From NCBI RefSeq assembly GCF_032854445.1, contig NC_088301.1:28630402-28694401 (forward strand): 64,000 nt of DNA, given 5' to 3'. The stretch's first letter is position 1. Each line of letters starts with the position of its first letter. This DNA comes from Liolophura sinensis. Taxonomy: Eukaryota; Mollusca; Polyplacophora; Chitonida; Chitonidae. The notes under the pieces were generated by a model. The model was not told the DNA's origin. It saw only the letters and a program-made list of their open reading frames with translations, and ran no database searches. The position numbers were made by a program, and so were the translations under genes. Below are positions 28,201-43,200 of this stretch, piece by piece.

Positions 28201-31200
28201 CTACCTGCACAGGCTTTGGCATACTGAGTATATAGCGAAGTGCTGGAAAGATGATTTCTGCATATTCTTCTCTGGTGGAATAGTCAACAATTGTTAGAAA
28301 AGGTGGCAGAGTATGCATAGTCAGCTCATAGATGCGGCATTCCTCATTCAGCACAGGGAAGACATGATCATAGAGCACTTTCTGAAAATGTAAAAATATG
28401 TATCTAGGAATAAATGAATAACACTTTCATTTCTGGCACAACTATAAAAGTACAAGTATATGCACAACTGGGAATATCTTTTTACCACAGTCTGTCACTT
28501 TCTTGTTCAGTTTACCACACTATCTTGACAATTTCTAAATGGATTTCAATAAAACCTGCATTCCTTATATATATGTCATGGGTCAGAAGAAAAAAAGACC
28601 CAATTTGTTCTCGATAACTTCTTAACTAATGTCCTGTCCTTCATACTGTAAGGCAGAGGAATATACTATGACTCCTAGCTACAAGGCACATGAGGTGAGA
28701 GTTCAATTCCGCTTTTAGAAAGGGAACTTATAGATTCCCATAATTCCTCTGTTGGTAAGGACACTGGTGACAGTAAGCAGTTAGGCTAGTGTGTTCAATA
28801 AGCAGTTAGGCTAGTGTGGTCAGTAAGCAGTTAGGCTAGTGCGGTCAGTAAGCAGTTAGGCTAGTGTGGTCAGTAGGCAGTCAGGCTAGTGTGGTCAGTA
28901 AGCAGTTAGGCTAGTGTGGTCAGTAAGCAGTTAGGCCAGTGTGGTCAGTAAGCAGTTAGGCTAGTGTGGTCAGTAAGCAGTTAGGCTAGTGAGCTCAGTA
29001 AGCAGTTAGGCTAGTGTGGTCAGTAAGCAGTTAGGATAGTGTGGTCAGTAGGCAGTTAGGCTAGTGTGGTCAGTAAGCAGTTAGGCCAGTGTGGTCAGTA
29101 AGCAGTTAGGCTAGTGTGGTCAGTAAGCAGTTAGGCTAGTGTGGTCAGTAAGCAGTTAGGCTGGTGTGGTCAGTAATCAGTTAGGCTAGTGTGCTCAGTA
29201 ACTTGCAGAGGATTGTTCTGCTGAATGCCATCTGTATACCATCATTAACTTTACAAAGGTCAGTCATCTTGCCGGCTATTCCAGTTTAATTCCCAAATAA
29301 AATTGATTGCAATTGTAGAAATGAAATATTCTTGAGTGTGGTATTAAGCAACAATTAGTCAATCTTCACGTTGTGATCTATATCTAAATCAATTTTATCA
29401 TGCCAGTGTCAAATTGTCTTCATGAAAACACTTACATGTATGCACTACCTGCTAATAAAACCATGTATTTTTTTTTTCATGGTTTAACAAACTTTTCAGA
29501 AATCATAATACTTTTCTCCAAAATTCAACAAGTGAACTTTACACAAGACAGCACGAAACTTATCGCTGCCATTTACTGTGGGAACAGGTATCAACTTTGC
29601 AACAATGTATTGTTCCTGTCTTTTGTTATTAGCTATCAACAGAAGATCAAGGCCACCTAATCTCTAAACTAAACTTCAGTACTAGGACCTCTGTAAAGGA
29701 TGCCTGATAGTCCAGGGTTCAAATCCAGTACATTCCATCCCACCTTCTTCTTGTTTTATCTTCGTTTTTATTTTGACTATTCAGGATACAATTTATGCAG
29801 AGCATACAGAGGGGATCCCCAAAATTGCTGTCTGCAACAACTATACACGTGTCCCATTGCTGCTATCTGAGAGCAAATATTTATTTTCGTTTCACTAGTA
29901 TCCACACAAGCCCCAATGGACATTGTATCAAATCTTGACAATTCTTGCCAATCTTTTTTTGCTTTTTGTTTTTTTACCTTGATCATGAATTTTATAGACA
30001 TCAGGCTACCAGAAGTGGTAAAAGGCTAGCAAAATGGGCCCCAGTAACACTGTTGGATTTAATTTTAAGTGTGCAACTGTACATGTACATCATATTATCC
30101 CAGCAGATTGTCTACAGAATCTACTCAAGAACACGGCCATCTGAGATCCTGTTTGAATATACATGTAACACGCCTAAGGAAAAATCACAAAAATTAATAT
30201 TCAGTTGTCAATATTTTAGAAACAGACAAACACTGTTACTTCGATTATCAATCTTTGCCTTCAACATGCATCTTGTAATCATTAATATAGAAAGGAAAAA
30301 AAAAAACACAAGTCCAAGCAAGAAGAGAGTGCATTTCAGAGTGAATGCATGCATGACAGCTGTCCTTTTACAAATTGCATTAAACCATAAGCATTCATTC
30401 CTTTTACAAATTCAGTGATTAAAGATGAGACTTAATCTTGCCTGGGATTCACATGCCTGGCTTAATCCCTAGATCCTGCAAAAGATCACTCAGCAATCAC
30501 CACACCACTCCATTGTTGAGGATTACAGGACTTTTTAGTACAGAGGAACGGACTGCTTGACACCCTTGAGCTTAGACCTATTCACCAGTGCTAACTTTGA
30601 ATCAGATTCTCAGTCAGAGTATAAACACACACAGTGGGGGCATCAGCTCGGTGAAACTTCATGTAATGTGACAACAATCTCACATTTAACTATACAGTGT
30701 AGCAATACGCAGCACCACATGCTCCCTGTACATCACCATTAACTCCTACAGTGTTCGAGTCAAATACTTTACTTATAAAGAGTTTAAAAACAGAAATGCA
30801 TTACACCGTGAGCAAGACTTGAGGTTCCCTTCAGTCAGTTATTTATAACCTTCCGAGTCACTGTTTCGATGCCACAGGTTATTTTAAATATATACGATCT
30901 ATGAAAGGAGAAGTCTAGCACTTGAAATCCACGCTGGAGCAAATTTTGGAAGTGATCAACACTTACAATGTCTTGCAGGCCTAGCCTGAGATTGATCACT
31001 TGGGGAAACAAACAGCAGTCACCTGTTGCCTGCAATAGTTTTGGACTGAATATTTCTTATTAATATGATACAGAGCATGCAGATTGACTCGTATTGGTCA
31101 TCTACTTCCAAACATACAGGCACAGTTGCTCTAGTCATGAAGGTTTACACATGTCAGACCTCCTGGAGAGCACTTTGGAGTCTTACGTGAACACGATTTT

Positions 31201-34200
31201 CCCAATCACTCTATCTGCCTGCCACGGATACAACCTCGACGTCTTCAGAAGTTTACTGCCTGCTGCTTGCTAAAACAGGTGGCGAATATACAGTAATGTT
31301 GCAGGGCAAAAACCTAACACTTGCACTGGATGACTACAATTTTGCATCTACCAATCTACTTAGGAGGAAACATTGTTCTCAGAGCTATGTCCCATACACA
31401 GAATGCGCCACTTAAAACAATGTAGAACGACTTTATCAAGTGTCAGCATAAATCAACAGCGGGGCTCTCTGCATGGGATAGCCTTCAGGTAGTCGGTCTC
31501 AGGCCCGTAATCCCAAGCCTAATTCGCTGCCCTAACCGCTTTTCTCTAGACTGAACATCTCCTCTCCGCTAAGGTTTATTTCCTGCCCGATAGTGTGCTG
31601 AGCTTTTGATGGCTCCAATTCCCAGTTAATTCCCCTTTCACAATTACACTGGCGAGTCAGAATCTAAGCCACCAGTTGGAGGGAATCATCCCCTGACAAA
31701 GCCTAAATCAATGTTTCTTTTCTCACCCTTCTACTTCTCACCATTTTCCTGGAATCTCCAAGGGGCCAGGGCCACTATTGATATAAGTATTACACCGGCT
31801 AGTTAAGGATTGACAATAAAGCCCTGCAAAATGAACAATACTGCCTGCAGTGTGGACAATGCATTGACCCATGCAATGGTCTATATATGGTCGTGAGAAG
31901 TGGGCAAGCCTTTGTGGCCTCTTCATACTTCAGGATAATCTCTCACATTAACTCACACAATATCACATCTTCACGGAACCCACAACACATACAGACTTTA
32001 ATAACAGCCAAAAATACACATGCATCTAGAAATAATATGTGTACCAGTATCTGATTTGATGAATATAGACATATATATAATTAAGAAAATGTCAACTGGA
32101 GCACAACTGATATCCTGGCCTGAGCCTCTCAGCAATTTCAGCACTACAGTCATCTTAGCTGAAATTGAACAGTCATCTTAGCTAAAACAACACTACCGTC
32201 ATCTTAGCTAAAACAACACTACCATCATCTCAGCGAAAACAACAATAGTCATCTTAGCTAAAACAAAACAGAACACACAGACACAGCTACAACATATCTG
32301 ACACTGTTACGTTCTGACCCAGAAAATCGATCTTGGTTGACAGTTGGTATACAAATGTCTGTTTCAACACATAGATTATTACTTAACATTTTAGTGTAAA
32401 CACTGCATTGAGACATTTTTTTTTCTTACGAAAAAGTGATATTTAACATGCCTGAACTTACGAACTAACAATGAAACCCTTATGCTCTTTTTTCTTTTTT
32501 TCTATTTCACATGTTCCTAACTACATAAATATTGATGTTACTCTGCTATTTCGCATCAGGAATGAGGAGCTGAGTGACAATCAGATTTAGTAATTACATT
32601 TACTGAAAACTTACTTTTGGTATACAAGGTATCACTGGAATTAGCTGATTGTAGAAGTCCACTTTTTGGCTGATATCTTTGAGTTCCAACAGATCTATAT
32701 GTTGAAGACAAGCCACTATTGGATCATTAAAATACTTCAGCTGAAAAAAGTAAAGAAACACCACAACTAGTAGACATTAAAAATGTCCTAAAAAATCTAA
32801 TTGAAAGAAGGCAAATAGTTTAATACACTGTATTTGTAAAAGACCTTAAAACTAAATTAAAGAAAGACATGGTGATGACTGCAAATGCCCGTGACTATAA
32901 ACTCATATGCTAATGCTTTCCCAATAACTAGATCTCACAGAAATGGTTTCTCATGTTTATAATACATTAGTAGGCTGTTAGACATAGCTCTTTTGTTACA
33001 AAACTACTGATTATATAACATTTAACCTTTAAAGTTTTGAAATTGCTTCATATATTTCATTCATATTTTGTCTAAGTTTTTTAATGCCATGACTGAAGTA
33101 TTTATTAACAGGGCTATCCAAGTTCAGGTTAAACTGCACTGTAATCTGGCTGTACAACATAATATTCATTTTACTAACCAATGAGAAGAGTTGGGCAGTG
33201 GGCCGGTAGCGAATGTCTCTATGTATCATCTTCTCAACCGGCTCAACCAGAGGTAGCGGCATTTTGTGAGCTACTTCACCAAAGAATTCATTGGTCTGTA
33301 AAGAGAAAGCACAAATGTACCTCAAATATCGTATGTCAATATTATGCTAAAAAATATATGCCAAAATACATTTAGATATGTACAAACGTGTTCTCACTTT
33401 ACTAGTGTTTAAATATTTCGAGACCATTTTATTTACACAAAGGCTATAATAAGATACTGTCTTTAAACTAAAAATTTGCCTAAAAAGTTCATTAAGAGAG
33501 GCAAATTTGGGATTAAGGTCATAAAATACCACATGTAGTATCCATGCTGAAACTTTTTCCAACAGGTTATCACCTTGCTTTCCGAACACTCTCACAAATG
33601 TGCAATCAATAAAGTAATTATAGTCATTAACGGAATGTATGTCATTTACATTAACAGCTTGGAGGACACCCATAGCAAGGGGGGGGGGGGGGGGGGGGGG
33701 GGGGGGGAACCATTATACATGTACTGTGTACAATGGATAAGTATCACACTGTGTGCACATGGACACTTATACTGTCATGTTATGCAAATAAAACTGTATA
33801 TGTAATTGATTAATTGACAAGTGATAGCAGGAATACTTTGTAACTATAATGTCAACATGACAACTGATATATCAATATAAGAAATCGACACCAATATGCC
33901 ACGCACCAATGTATCATGGCTACATAGAAAACTGCTGACTCGGCAATGCAATGACTTTATACACAAATACTTCGTCTTCACTTCATTCATAGTTTTACTA
34001 ATGACTGCAATGAATTAATTATTTTGCGTCTCTGCCCATGGTCTTACATCTCAGTAGATGCATCACTTTTACTGACTCAGCTTGTGAAATACACTGCATG
34101 CAAAAAGTCATTCATTCAGATATATATTGTACATACACATATATCCTTTCACGTTTGAAAGGCGCTTCTGTGAAAACCAAGTAGCTCTTTAAAAAATTCT

Positions 34201-37200
34201 TCTTATTATCAACTTAGTTTTTGTTACATATTTTTTGTCACTGTTGTGCTAATTAATCCTGATGACTGATGAAATACACATCTGGTATTCACCAATCATG
34301 CCAGTAGAAAATGTTATTATTGATGTCATGTGTAGGCTCAATTGTGATCTGTACACTTTCTTTGGCATTGCAATCAGTCAAAGTATAGAAACCTAATCCA
34401 CTTTTCTTCTTTTGATCTTGAGTTAATCATTCGGCTCTAACAAAGGAAAGCAACATTTTTACATCCCCACCTGGAGACAGATGGGAACATTCCAGCAGCT
34501 ACCAGTCAGGAACTGCTGTTTCATTCAATACTGAATTGCCAGACGAAATTCAGAAAAACTTGAAATTAGATGATTAAATATTGACATATGTCCTCAAGCC
34601 TCATACAATTGTAAGACAAGTAATGAAAGAATCAACTATGGGATATGAATGTGTAGCTCTATAGGATAACTGCACACTGAAATGCTGATGTGATGAATAA
34701 TTGCAAAAGAACGCACAGCAAAATTCTTAGTGACTGCGTGTCAATGGAAACAGGTAAAAAATACATTTTGTAGACAAACACAGAAGCTAATACTTTCTTT
34801 TTAAATTATCACTTCGTTTCAAGAAATAGTAGTTCATATGCATCTCTGACCAGTTGTATAAAATAATCTATGACAGTGTTTGTTACTTGAACATGCTTTT
34901 CAGAACGTCAAACTTAATGTTAATATGAATGGCTAAGTAATCAGTGATTGTTAAAGAATTAGGTACAATTCAGAATTAACTCATCTAGTGGTCACAATGT
35001 ATCCTGTTTAAACAGTATATGACAATCAAGGCTTCTGAGAAATGATTTAATGTCTTAAAATTCTCTCAAAACTTTTACAACAGATTTACTGCCCTAGCCG
35101 ATCTTCAAACTAAATTTTTAACATCCGGTAGAACGAAAAAAAGCAATGTTCTTCAAAAGTGAATGTTACATGAAGACCTTGGCTAGAAGGCAAGTACCTA
35201 ACTTACACAACTGGACACATACACAACCAAAACAAGTGAAGCCTGGAAATAATCAGTGGGACAAAAACTGCTGTTTGGTACAGGACAACACTGTCATGTA
35301 AATAACATTCTGACTATTTTTAATACTGTGAATAGCTGGCAGATTTGTCATTATGTCCTACACCAACGTAAAGAATTACTTCCCAGCTTACAAGTGAAAA
35401 TGAAGATGTGCCTCTTGCACTCAGAAGGAAATAAGAAGTCTCTCTGAGTTATAGCATCTCTCTTATTCGAAAAACATGCCAGAGGACATAACATGGTGTG
35501 AACGTATTCAAACTTTCCACCGACTTATGTTTTATCAATTCCAAGCCATGACATACCTGATCAATTCTCTTGACATATATAGCTGTGCTGTGTTGGGCAT
35601 CCAGCAGGGGGCGCCCATCATTGTAAATTGTACATATGAGCATGCCCAATGAAAACATGTCACTCAAAGTCGTGCAATTTTTGTCGAGCTGAATTTCGGG
35701 AGCAACATAGTCCAAATCTGGCTGTGCCATTTTGGGTGATTTTGACGTCCAGGGCTGACACGGGAAGGAATCCTATAAAATACAGAAAATGAAGCTAAGT
35801 GTTTGCAAGCAGGTAATTTTATAATCTGGTATGAAGTTACCTGAAAAATTTTTTTAAATCTTAATTAGCGTATATCTTTCCAATTATGTTTTAGCATGCA
35901 GATCAATCATGTCTCATTGAATATATAATTTTGAGCCGTAAGTGGGAAGGTCTGACAGCAACCTGCGGATGGTCGTGGGTTTTCCCCGGGTTGTGCCCGG
36001 TTTCCACTCACCATAATGCTGGCCGGCCGTCATATAAATGAAATATTCTTGAGTACGGCGTAAAACACCAATCAAACAAATAAATAAATATAATTTTCAG
36101 CTTCTCCACTCAAGTAGCTCATTCAAAGAAGATGAACATACAGGCACATCCATGCAGTTTAATACTCTGCTTGTGCTGGTCGCCCAAGGACAGAGAATTA
36201 TCAATGTTTTGGGAAATTCATATAGATGAGTGATCAAGCAGAGGGGCAGAAATCGTTCCTGAAAATCCACTGACAGAGGAGAAGTGTTCAACTAACACTT
36301 CGGTATGGGGAACAGAAATATTCTTTGGATCACAGCTGTTTCATTTAAGAGAGACAAGAAGGGAGACGCAAAAGAGCAGCACCACTTAATATCTCACCTT
36401 GCCATCCCTTGCTTTCTCGGCAAATCCAAGCCCTGACAGTTTCCAGCAGCCACGCTTAGTCAGCAGAATAGAGGCAGGACATACGTTGCCATGGAGCATT
36501 TGTTCGGAGCCATGAAGATACGCCAATGCTTCTGTCACCTAGAACACACAAATATAGTCGCAACAAGTTCTTCTGCTTCTTTGATTGTTTTCAACACGGA
36601 AATTTGGTCAGTAACAAAAAGACTGTCTACATAATTAATTCACAAATATCATTCAAATCAATGCTCATGTAGTCAACAACTGATAAAATAACTTAAAATG
36701 ATCTGGACCTGTTTTACTATATCATAAGGCACCTGGGACAATCAGTATTTTTTTTATCTGACTGGTGTTTAATGCCTTTTTCAAGAAGATCGATAATCAT
36801 TCACACTTAATTTATGGGTAGGAATCCAGAGTGAAAACTTGACTTAAGAGGAAATACAAAACATTTCAAGAAAAATCAATATTTACATACTGATGGTTGC
36901 AATTGAAATAGATACCTGGAGGTATCAACTCTGCGTTGTTCATTGTTTGGATGTCCTATGTTACAACATAAATAAGGTGTGGAGGTGGCACACTTTTTAT
37001 CGGGATATTTGTGTTACATACGAGTATCAGAATGTGTTGCTTAGATTTGGTCTTTTGTATATTAATATAATATACTGGTAGTTGCTTATTAAACACAAGA
37101 GACCAACATTCGATACAGCGCACTTCCCAAAATTGTTTCCCAACAAAAAATAGTATTGCACTAACCATTAGCCATTTTTTTTTTATCCTTTTTGATCAAG

Positions 37201-40200
37201 ATCTTTTTTCTCATGGTCACACTGATCTCAACTGCCACGTACATATGTAGGCAACCTTGCACATGTGCATAGAGCAAACATGTATACAGTACATGATCTA
37301 AAATTTGGCCCATGACAAAGTTGCTCACTTTACCTGAATCTGAGCTGAGTGCTATTGATCCTAGAAAGGTGTTTTGATCTTTGTTTGAAAGGTACATGTA
37401 GGATAAAATGCTTGATGAAAAATTTAAATTCCAGCAAAAAAGTCTTTTCTGTGACATTTATTTCCTTCCTAAAACGCCGTTTTTGGACAAAAGTTAACAT
37501 ACACACAGTGGACCCCAGCAAACATGTCACTTCAACATTCATGTAAAAGCTACTGAGTCTGAATAAAAATGAACACATAAAAACAACACAGAGACATAAA
37601 AAGACACTATTAACAACAGCTGTTTGTTTTAGTTAAAAAAATCAGATGAAATCATACAAGAAACGGCATTAGAAGAAAACGGTCCGGACAAAATTACATT
37701 ACAGTAAATTTATGGCTTTCTCACAACATATCACTTCTTCTGACAGGTTGCCAGGGGCAAGTGGCAAGCATCCAGATGGAGTCCAGATGTAAACAGGACT
37801 GGGCAAGATTTGTGTAGAATTTGCGCTGCAGTGAACTATAGGATGACACAATGGCAATGCTGGGGAATTGTTCATCCATGCTCACCAGGCTATTGAACAG
37901 CAGCAGCATTACAAAAGCACTACTTCTGCAGCCATTCATGGGATATTAATGAGTCTGTATTCAACCTGTCAAATCCTTTCAGAAAAATTTGTTCAAATCA
38001 ATTTTCAGAGTAAAATACAATAAAATAAATGATTTTTTTATCGATTTTTTATTAAAACTAATATCACTTATACTGCAAGTTTTTCCATTCCTTTTCAATT
38101 ATTACTAAACTTTTATATCAAAATTTGGTCATAAGCCTGAGTGCTTACACATGTCATTTCATTAGGGTTGAGGGTTCAACACCACACTTAAGAATCTTTC
38201 ACTGACATTTTGTCATTGTTTAATTTCGTACTCAAGAATTTTCCGTTCACTTAAAAGTATGAGGCAGCAGTTAGTTTCATAGGTGGAGGAAAGTGGAGTT
38301 ACCTGAAATAAACCACTGCCATTTGGCAATTAACTGACCAGCTTTATCAAATGTGATCGGTTGGTTGATTATTTATTGATCATATTTTAAGGATATACAG
38401 GTACGTGTATAATCAGTAACTTTATTACAGGTGTATAGAGGGAAACAAGTCCATACAGTTACTAAGACTTGTTGCATTTCATACAATTGATGTCTTGTGG
38501 CAAAGTAGGCCATATGTATATGGTGATTAAATGAATTCATCATAGAACACAATCACAGAAAAAACTTACACATACATGAAACACCAAGGAGGAAGCTTGT
38601 ATACATGGAGATCAAAGTGTGAGGATATGAATCTATTTTTAGACTTGAAAAGCGAAGAAGAAATTGTTGTCTTGAGGTTGTATGTTAACTTATTCCATTT
38701 CTGAGCCGGCTTCCTGGTAATGTGCTTAGGGAATAGTTTGTATATTAGAATGGCACATAAAGATTGTAATTGTGATTCTGTATCAATTTGTAAAATATCA
38801 GAGCAGAGGCAAACTAACTTCAAGACAGATACATGTTTTAAGAATTTTAAGATTTCTACATATTAGTTCAGTATGTTCAAGTCTATGTGAAAAGGTAATG
38901 TATCTCAAAGCACTCAACTTGTTCCCAGTTATTGTTAGATGTATTTCAGGCTGCCAATCCAGTAAAGTGTGAAGACCTGCCCAGAAAACTTAAAAACCAG
39001 AGTATCAGTCTGAACTGACTGAAACTCACAGCATGAGCAACTGGTCTTGACATCATTTTTATACAATATTCAATAGTCATGAATCGAGATAAATCACTGA
39101 CAACGGGCATGCAATGTGTTTGTCACCCTCAGTCTGTAAAAGGACATGTTAAAAATGAGTTTACATGTATATTACACACTAATACTGCACCTAGATAAAT
39201 GTTCTCTGCATTATATAAATTCTCTTAAAATGTAGTCCTTACTTGTCAAAATAAACAAAGGTTTTAATGAACAAAAGCAGCTCAAGACAAAGTCTGACTT
39301 GACTTATGCATAGGTTAGTAGTTACATGAAATTTACTGTGAAAATCAGCTACCGGTAATGAGAAACTGAAGAGACCCACAAATAATGAATTATTCACTGA
39401 GGAGACCCACAAATAATGAATTACTCACTGAGGAGACCCACAAATAATGAATTACTCACTGGAATGTTAACTAATCTACCATGATCTTCAAATAAAGAGG
39501 TCACATCTTTAGAGAGATAACATACACTCCTACATTATGTATCAATGACAGCTGTCTTAACTGTCACTTTCTCCATGACCATTACGGCTGGATCTTAACG
39601 ACCTGAAGTCCTGTCTGGCACACATCTCTGTCTCTGAACAATAAACACTCTTTTATAGCGAATTGATGTCACTGATAAATGTTTATATCTGGCCAAGAAG
39701 GTTTTAATTTTGTGCTGTAAGCCATTTACTACTGACTCCCAAAAATGAAACCTGGAGACACAATTGCAAACTGTGTGCCTGCCTTGAAAAGAGCTGAAGA
39801 TATTAGTGCCACCTGACATCATAGGGAGGAAACCAGACAGACCATGTGCACTCACATGTCGTTTCCTATGCTAGGCTAATGTCAAAAACAGAACAATTGG
39901 AAGCCAAAGTAGGTCAAATTATTCTGAGGACCGCTTTAGCAGAGACCCAAAAAGCTTACTGTCTGATTTCGTAACTCCTCTCTCTCCGCTTCCAAGAATT
40001 GCCTTCTTAAATCTAATCAACACAGAGAGTCCTGAAGACTTTTGTGCAAGGGAGAAAATTTGTAACACAAATCGATTGCTTCACGAAACTTTGAATATGT
40101 TCAATTTGAGTTTATGTAAAATTTTGCACATTTCCTTCAAAAAAAAAACCCCTCAAATTGAATAAATATAACCAGATATTGATTTTTTATTCAATCGATG

Positions 40201-43200
40201 GACCAAACACCAGCTCATCTGAACAACTTTTAAGAACCCGATAGGATAGATATTGAAAGATGAGTGAGTAGTTCAAAATGAGGACAGTTTTTTTTTATTT
40301 ATACAATTTTTAATATGGTTTATTATACCAATATTCCTGGATATTTTCTTAGTTATATAGGCCATATTGCAAGTCCAAGTTTAAAAGAATACCACGAAAT
40401 CTAAATTCACTCTCAAGACTTAAAATAGTACTATGTATGGTTAGACTGCGAAGTTTAGCTGGATTGGATTTACGGTAGGATTTGATTATCATGTGTTGAG
40501 TTTTACTTGCATTTAGTGATAATTTATTAGCTGACAGCCATTTGAGGACAGCTACAAGTTAAGTGTATAATATGTCCTTAATGTGAGCAGCAAATAAAAT
40601 ATAATTTAACAAACCAGAACAGCAGGTGATATCATGCATATAAATAAGGAAGAGTATTGGATTAAGTATAGAGCCCTGTGGAATGCCACAATGACAGATG
40701 AAGACATCGAAAGCACATTTTTTAATAATGGAAACAATCTGACTTCAGTTCGTTAAGTAACTTCTGAACCATTCAAGCAATGGGCCTCTGAAGACATCAT
40801 ACCACAGCTTAAGTAAGAGGATATGATCAAATGTATCAAAAGCCTTGCATAAGTCTAGTAACGTAACAATGCTAAATAGTTTACTTTCTTTTGCTGATAC
40901 AGTTTTTGTGTGCAAGCAGCGAGAGTCGCGGAGTGGTTGCACTGAAACCAAATTGTGTATCAGACAATAATTTATTTGCCTCGATAGTCTGTTATCATAA
41001 TGACTCTTGGTCGTTCATAAATTTGACTAAATGTAGATGGAACAGCAATTGGCCTGTAGTTCAACCATATCGGTCACCTTGTTTATAAACAGGTGTAACT
41101 ATCTCTTGATCATCTGTACCAGTAGTAAATGACAGATTGATAGGTGGTTACTGAATGAATGTCAGCTGCTTCTACGGTTTGAGGCTACAGATTTCTGTCA
41201 AATCTATTGACTCACTTTCTTTGTTTAAGTCCAAAACAGAAGATAACTTGATGAAACAATTCTGACTTATTTTCAAACATATAAATGTTTCAACAGCAAT
41301 GCGGTCGCTGTGAGTTCAAGTCCAGCTCATACTGGCTTCATCTCCGGCCATACATAGGAAGGTCTGCCAGTAGCTTGCAGATGGTTGCGAGTTTCCCCCG
41401 GGCTCTGCCATAATACTGGCCGACGTCATAGATGTGAAATATTCTTGAGTACAGCGTAAAACACCAATCAAATAAATAAATAAATGTTTCAAAGCCATGC
41501 ACCACAGCATTTCTTTTGGCACGTGACACTGCTTTGTCGACAGTTTTTCTTAAATATGTAAAACGTTTACTCTGTTATTATTTACTTATAATTCACCTAC
41601 AACCGGCGTCACTTTATATACTTGTACTTCCTCGGGACAGATCAAGTCTCTTGTGATTTTATTCCCACCATGCTTTATTTCCTGTAAACATGTTTTCTAA
41701 TAATACTTATGGTGAACAAATACAATACAATACAAATACAATGCAAAAATTTTCCGTTTGGGGATTGTTTAAAAAATGTTGAGGCTGTTGATGGAATTTT
41801 AGATTTCAATCTTTGGGCCACAAAGCCAAAATACACACTAAATTCATTAAGGTGAATAAGAGATTTCTATTCCATTACAAATAAAACTGTTTGGAAGTGA
41901 AAACATTTTAGAACTGTTCATATGCTGCTTTAATACCTTCTATGTTCCCTTAATAGTTTCAGTTATTTTAAGCCATCAGTTTGTAAATACTAGAGAGGTA
42001 TTTTTATGGTATATTGAATATAATTGTTCGTAAGTTACGCAAGGTTTAATCATGTGCTGCTTTCTTGGTTCCACTTCTGTTAAAGAAACTGTATTCTGTA
42101 CTGTATTCTGAGCTAAAGCTCGGTGCTACAGAAAATGTCAAAAGCATCTTCAGACGATGCCCAGTTCAGTACATTTTCCATTAAGATTATAAGCTAAAGC
42201 TAAAACACACCACAGTGCACTCTAAAATTATACCTGCTTCTGTAAATCGATAACAATTTTCACGACCTCAGAAATGCCTCATATGACTCTGTCATATAAA
42301 AAAATATATATTTTTCACTACACCATCGCTGATTCTCTGGTCTATCAATGCAACTTTTAAAACAAACCTTGACAAAGTTCAACAAATGATGCAACAGAAA
42401 ACGTCCAAAAGAGTAGTTTTAATGCTACACTTACTCACCTGTAGAATTCCATATTTGATATCAAGCTCCGTGAATTCATAATCCTGTGAAATACAATGAA
42501 ATACATTGGTTAATTACCCATAGTCAAACATTCTATTACTTTAGCACTTGGTTTTCATATTACAAAATACTACATTTACGTAAATGTAAGACGTTATAAC
42601 AGTGAATTGTCTAATTTAATTGTATTGAAACATCGATCGTTTCATTTCCTAGAGCTATATAGAGTGTGACCCATGTGTTATTTGATATTTTAGGTTTAAG
42701 AACTTGCATATTACGTGAGTATGAGCAATGGACATGGACGAATTGTATACCAATTGCATAGTTTTTTTTTACACAAAAATAAAGTGTGGACTAATGTGAA
42801 AAAAAATTATTTACCATAGATTAGCTGACTCCTTAAGTAACAATAATCTCACACATTTACAGTAAACTAACCCTAAGAAAGCTTTGACCCTGAGACAGTT
42901 TGTTACATAATACATGTACCTTGAATTCAGCAGGGACTGGATTTGGTAAGCGGTCAAAGTTCCCAAGGAAGTTGGCCAGACTTCCCATGACTGGCTCAGT
43001 AGCAAAGGCCAAGCTGTCGCTGAAAATGAAGATTTCATTATGAGCATGAAAATATATACATTTATGTTATTGTCATTTCCAAACATTCTGAAGACCACCG
43101 TATATTAAAATGGGCAAGAATCATCACGAATTTTTAACTCATAAAAAAGCAGCCAATGGTATGTGTGGAGGAGTAGGAAGTAACCAGGATATAACCTGAC

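Noticed and set aside
29945-30418. 157-codon plus-strand open frame in intron 8
   Set aside because: No recognisable motif, hydrophobic start followed by mixed composition, no repeat or homolog known to me. Probably chance, although it is the longest unexplained frame.
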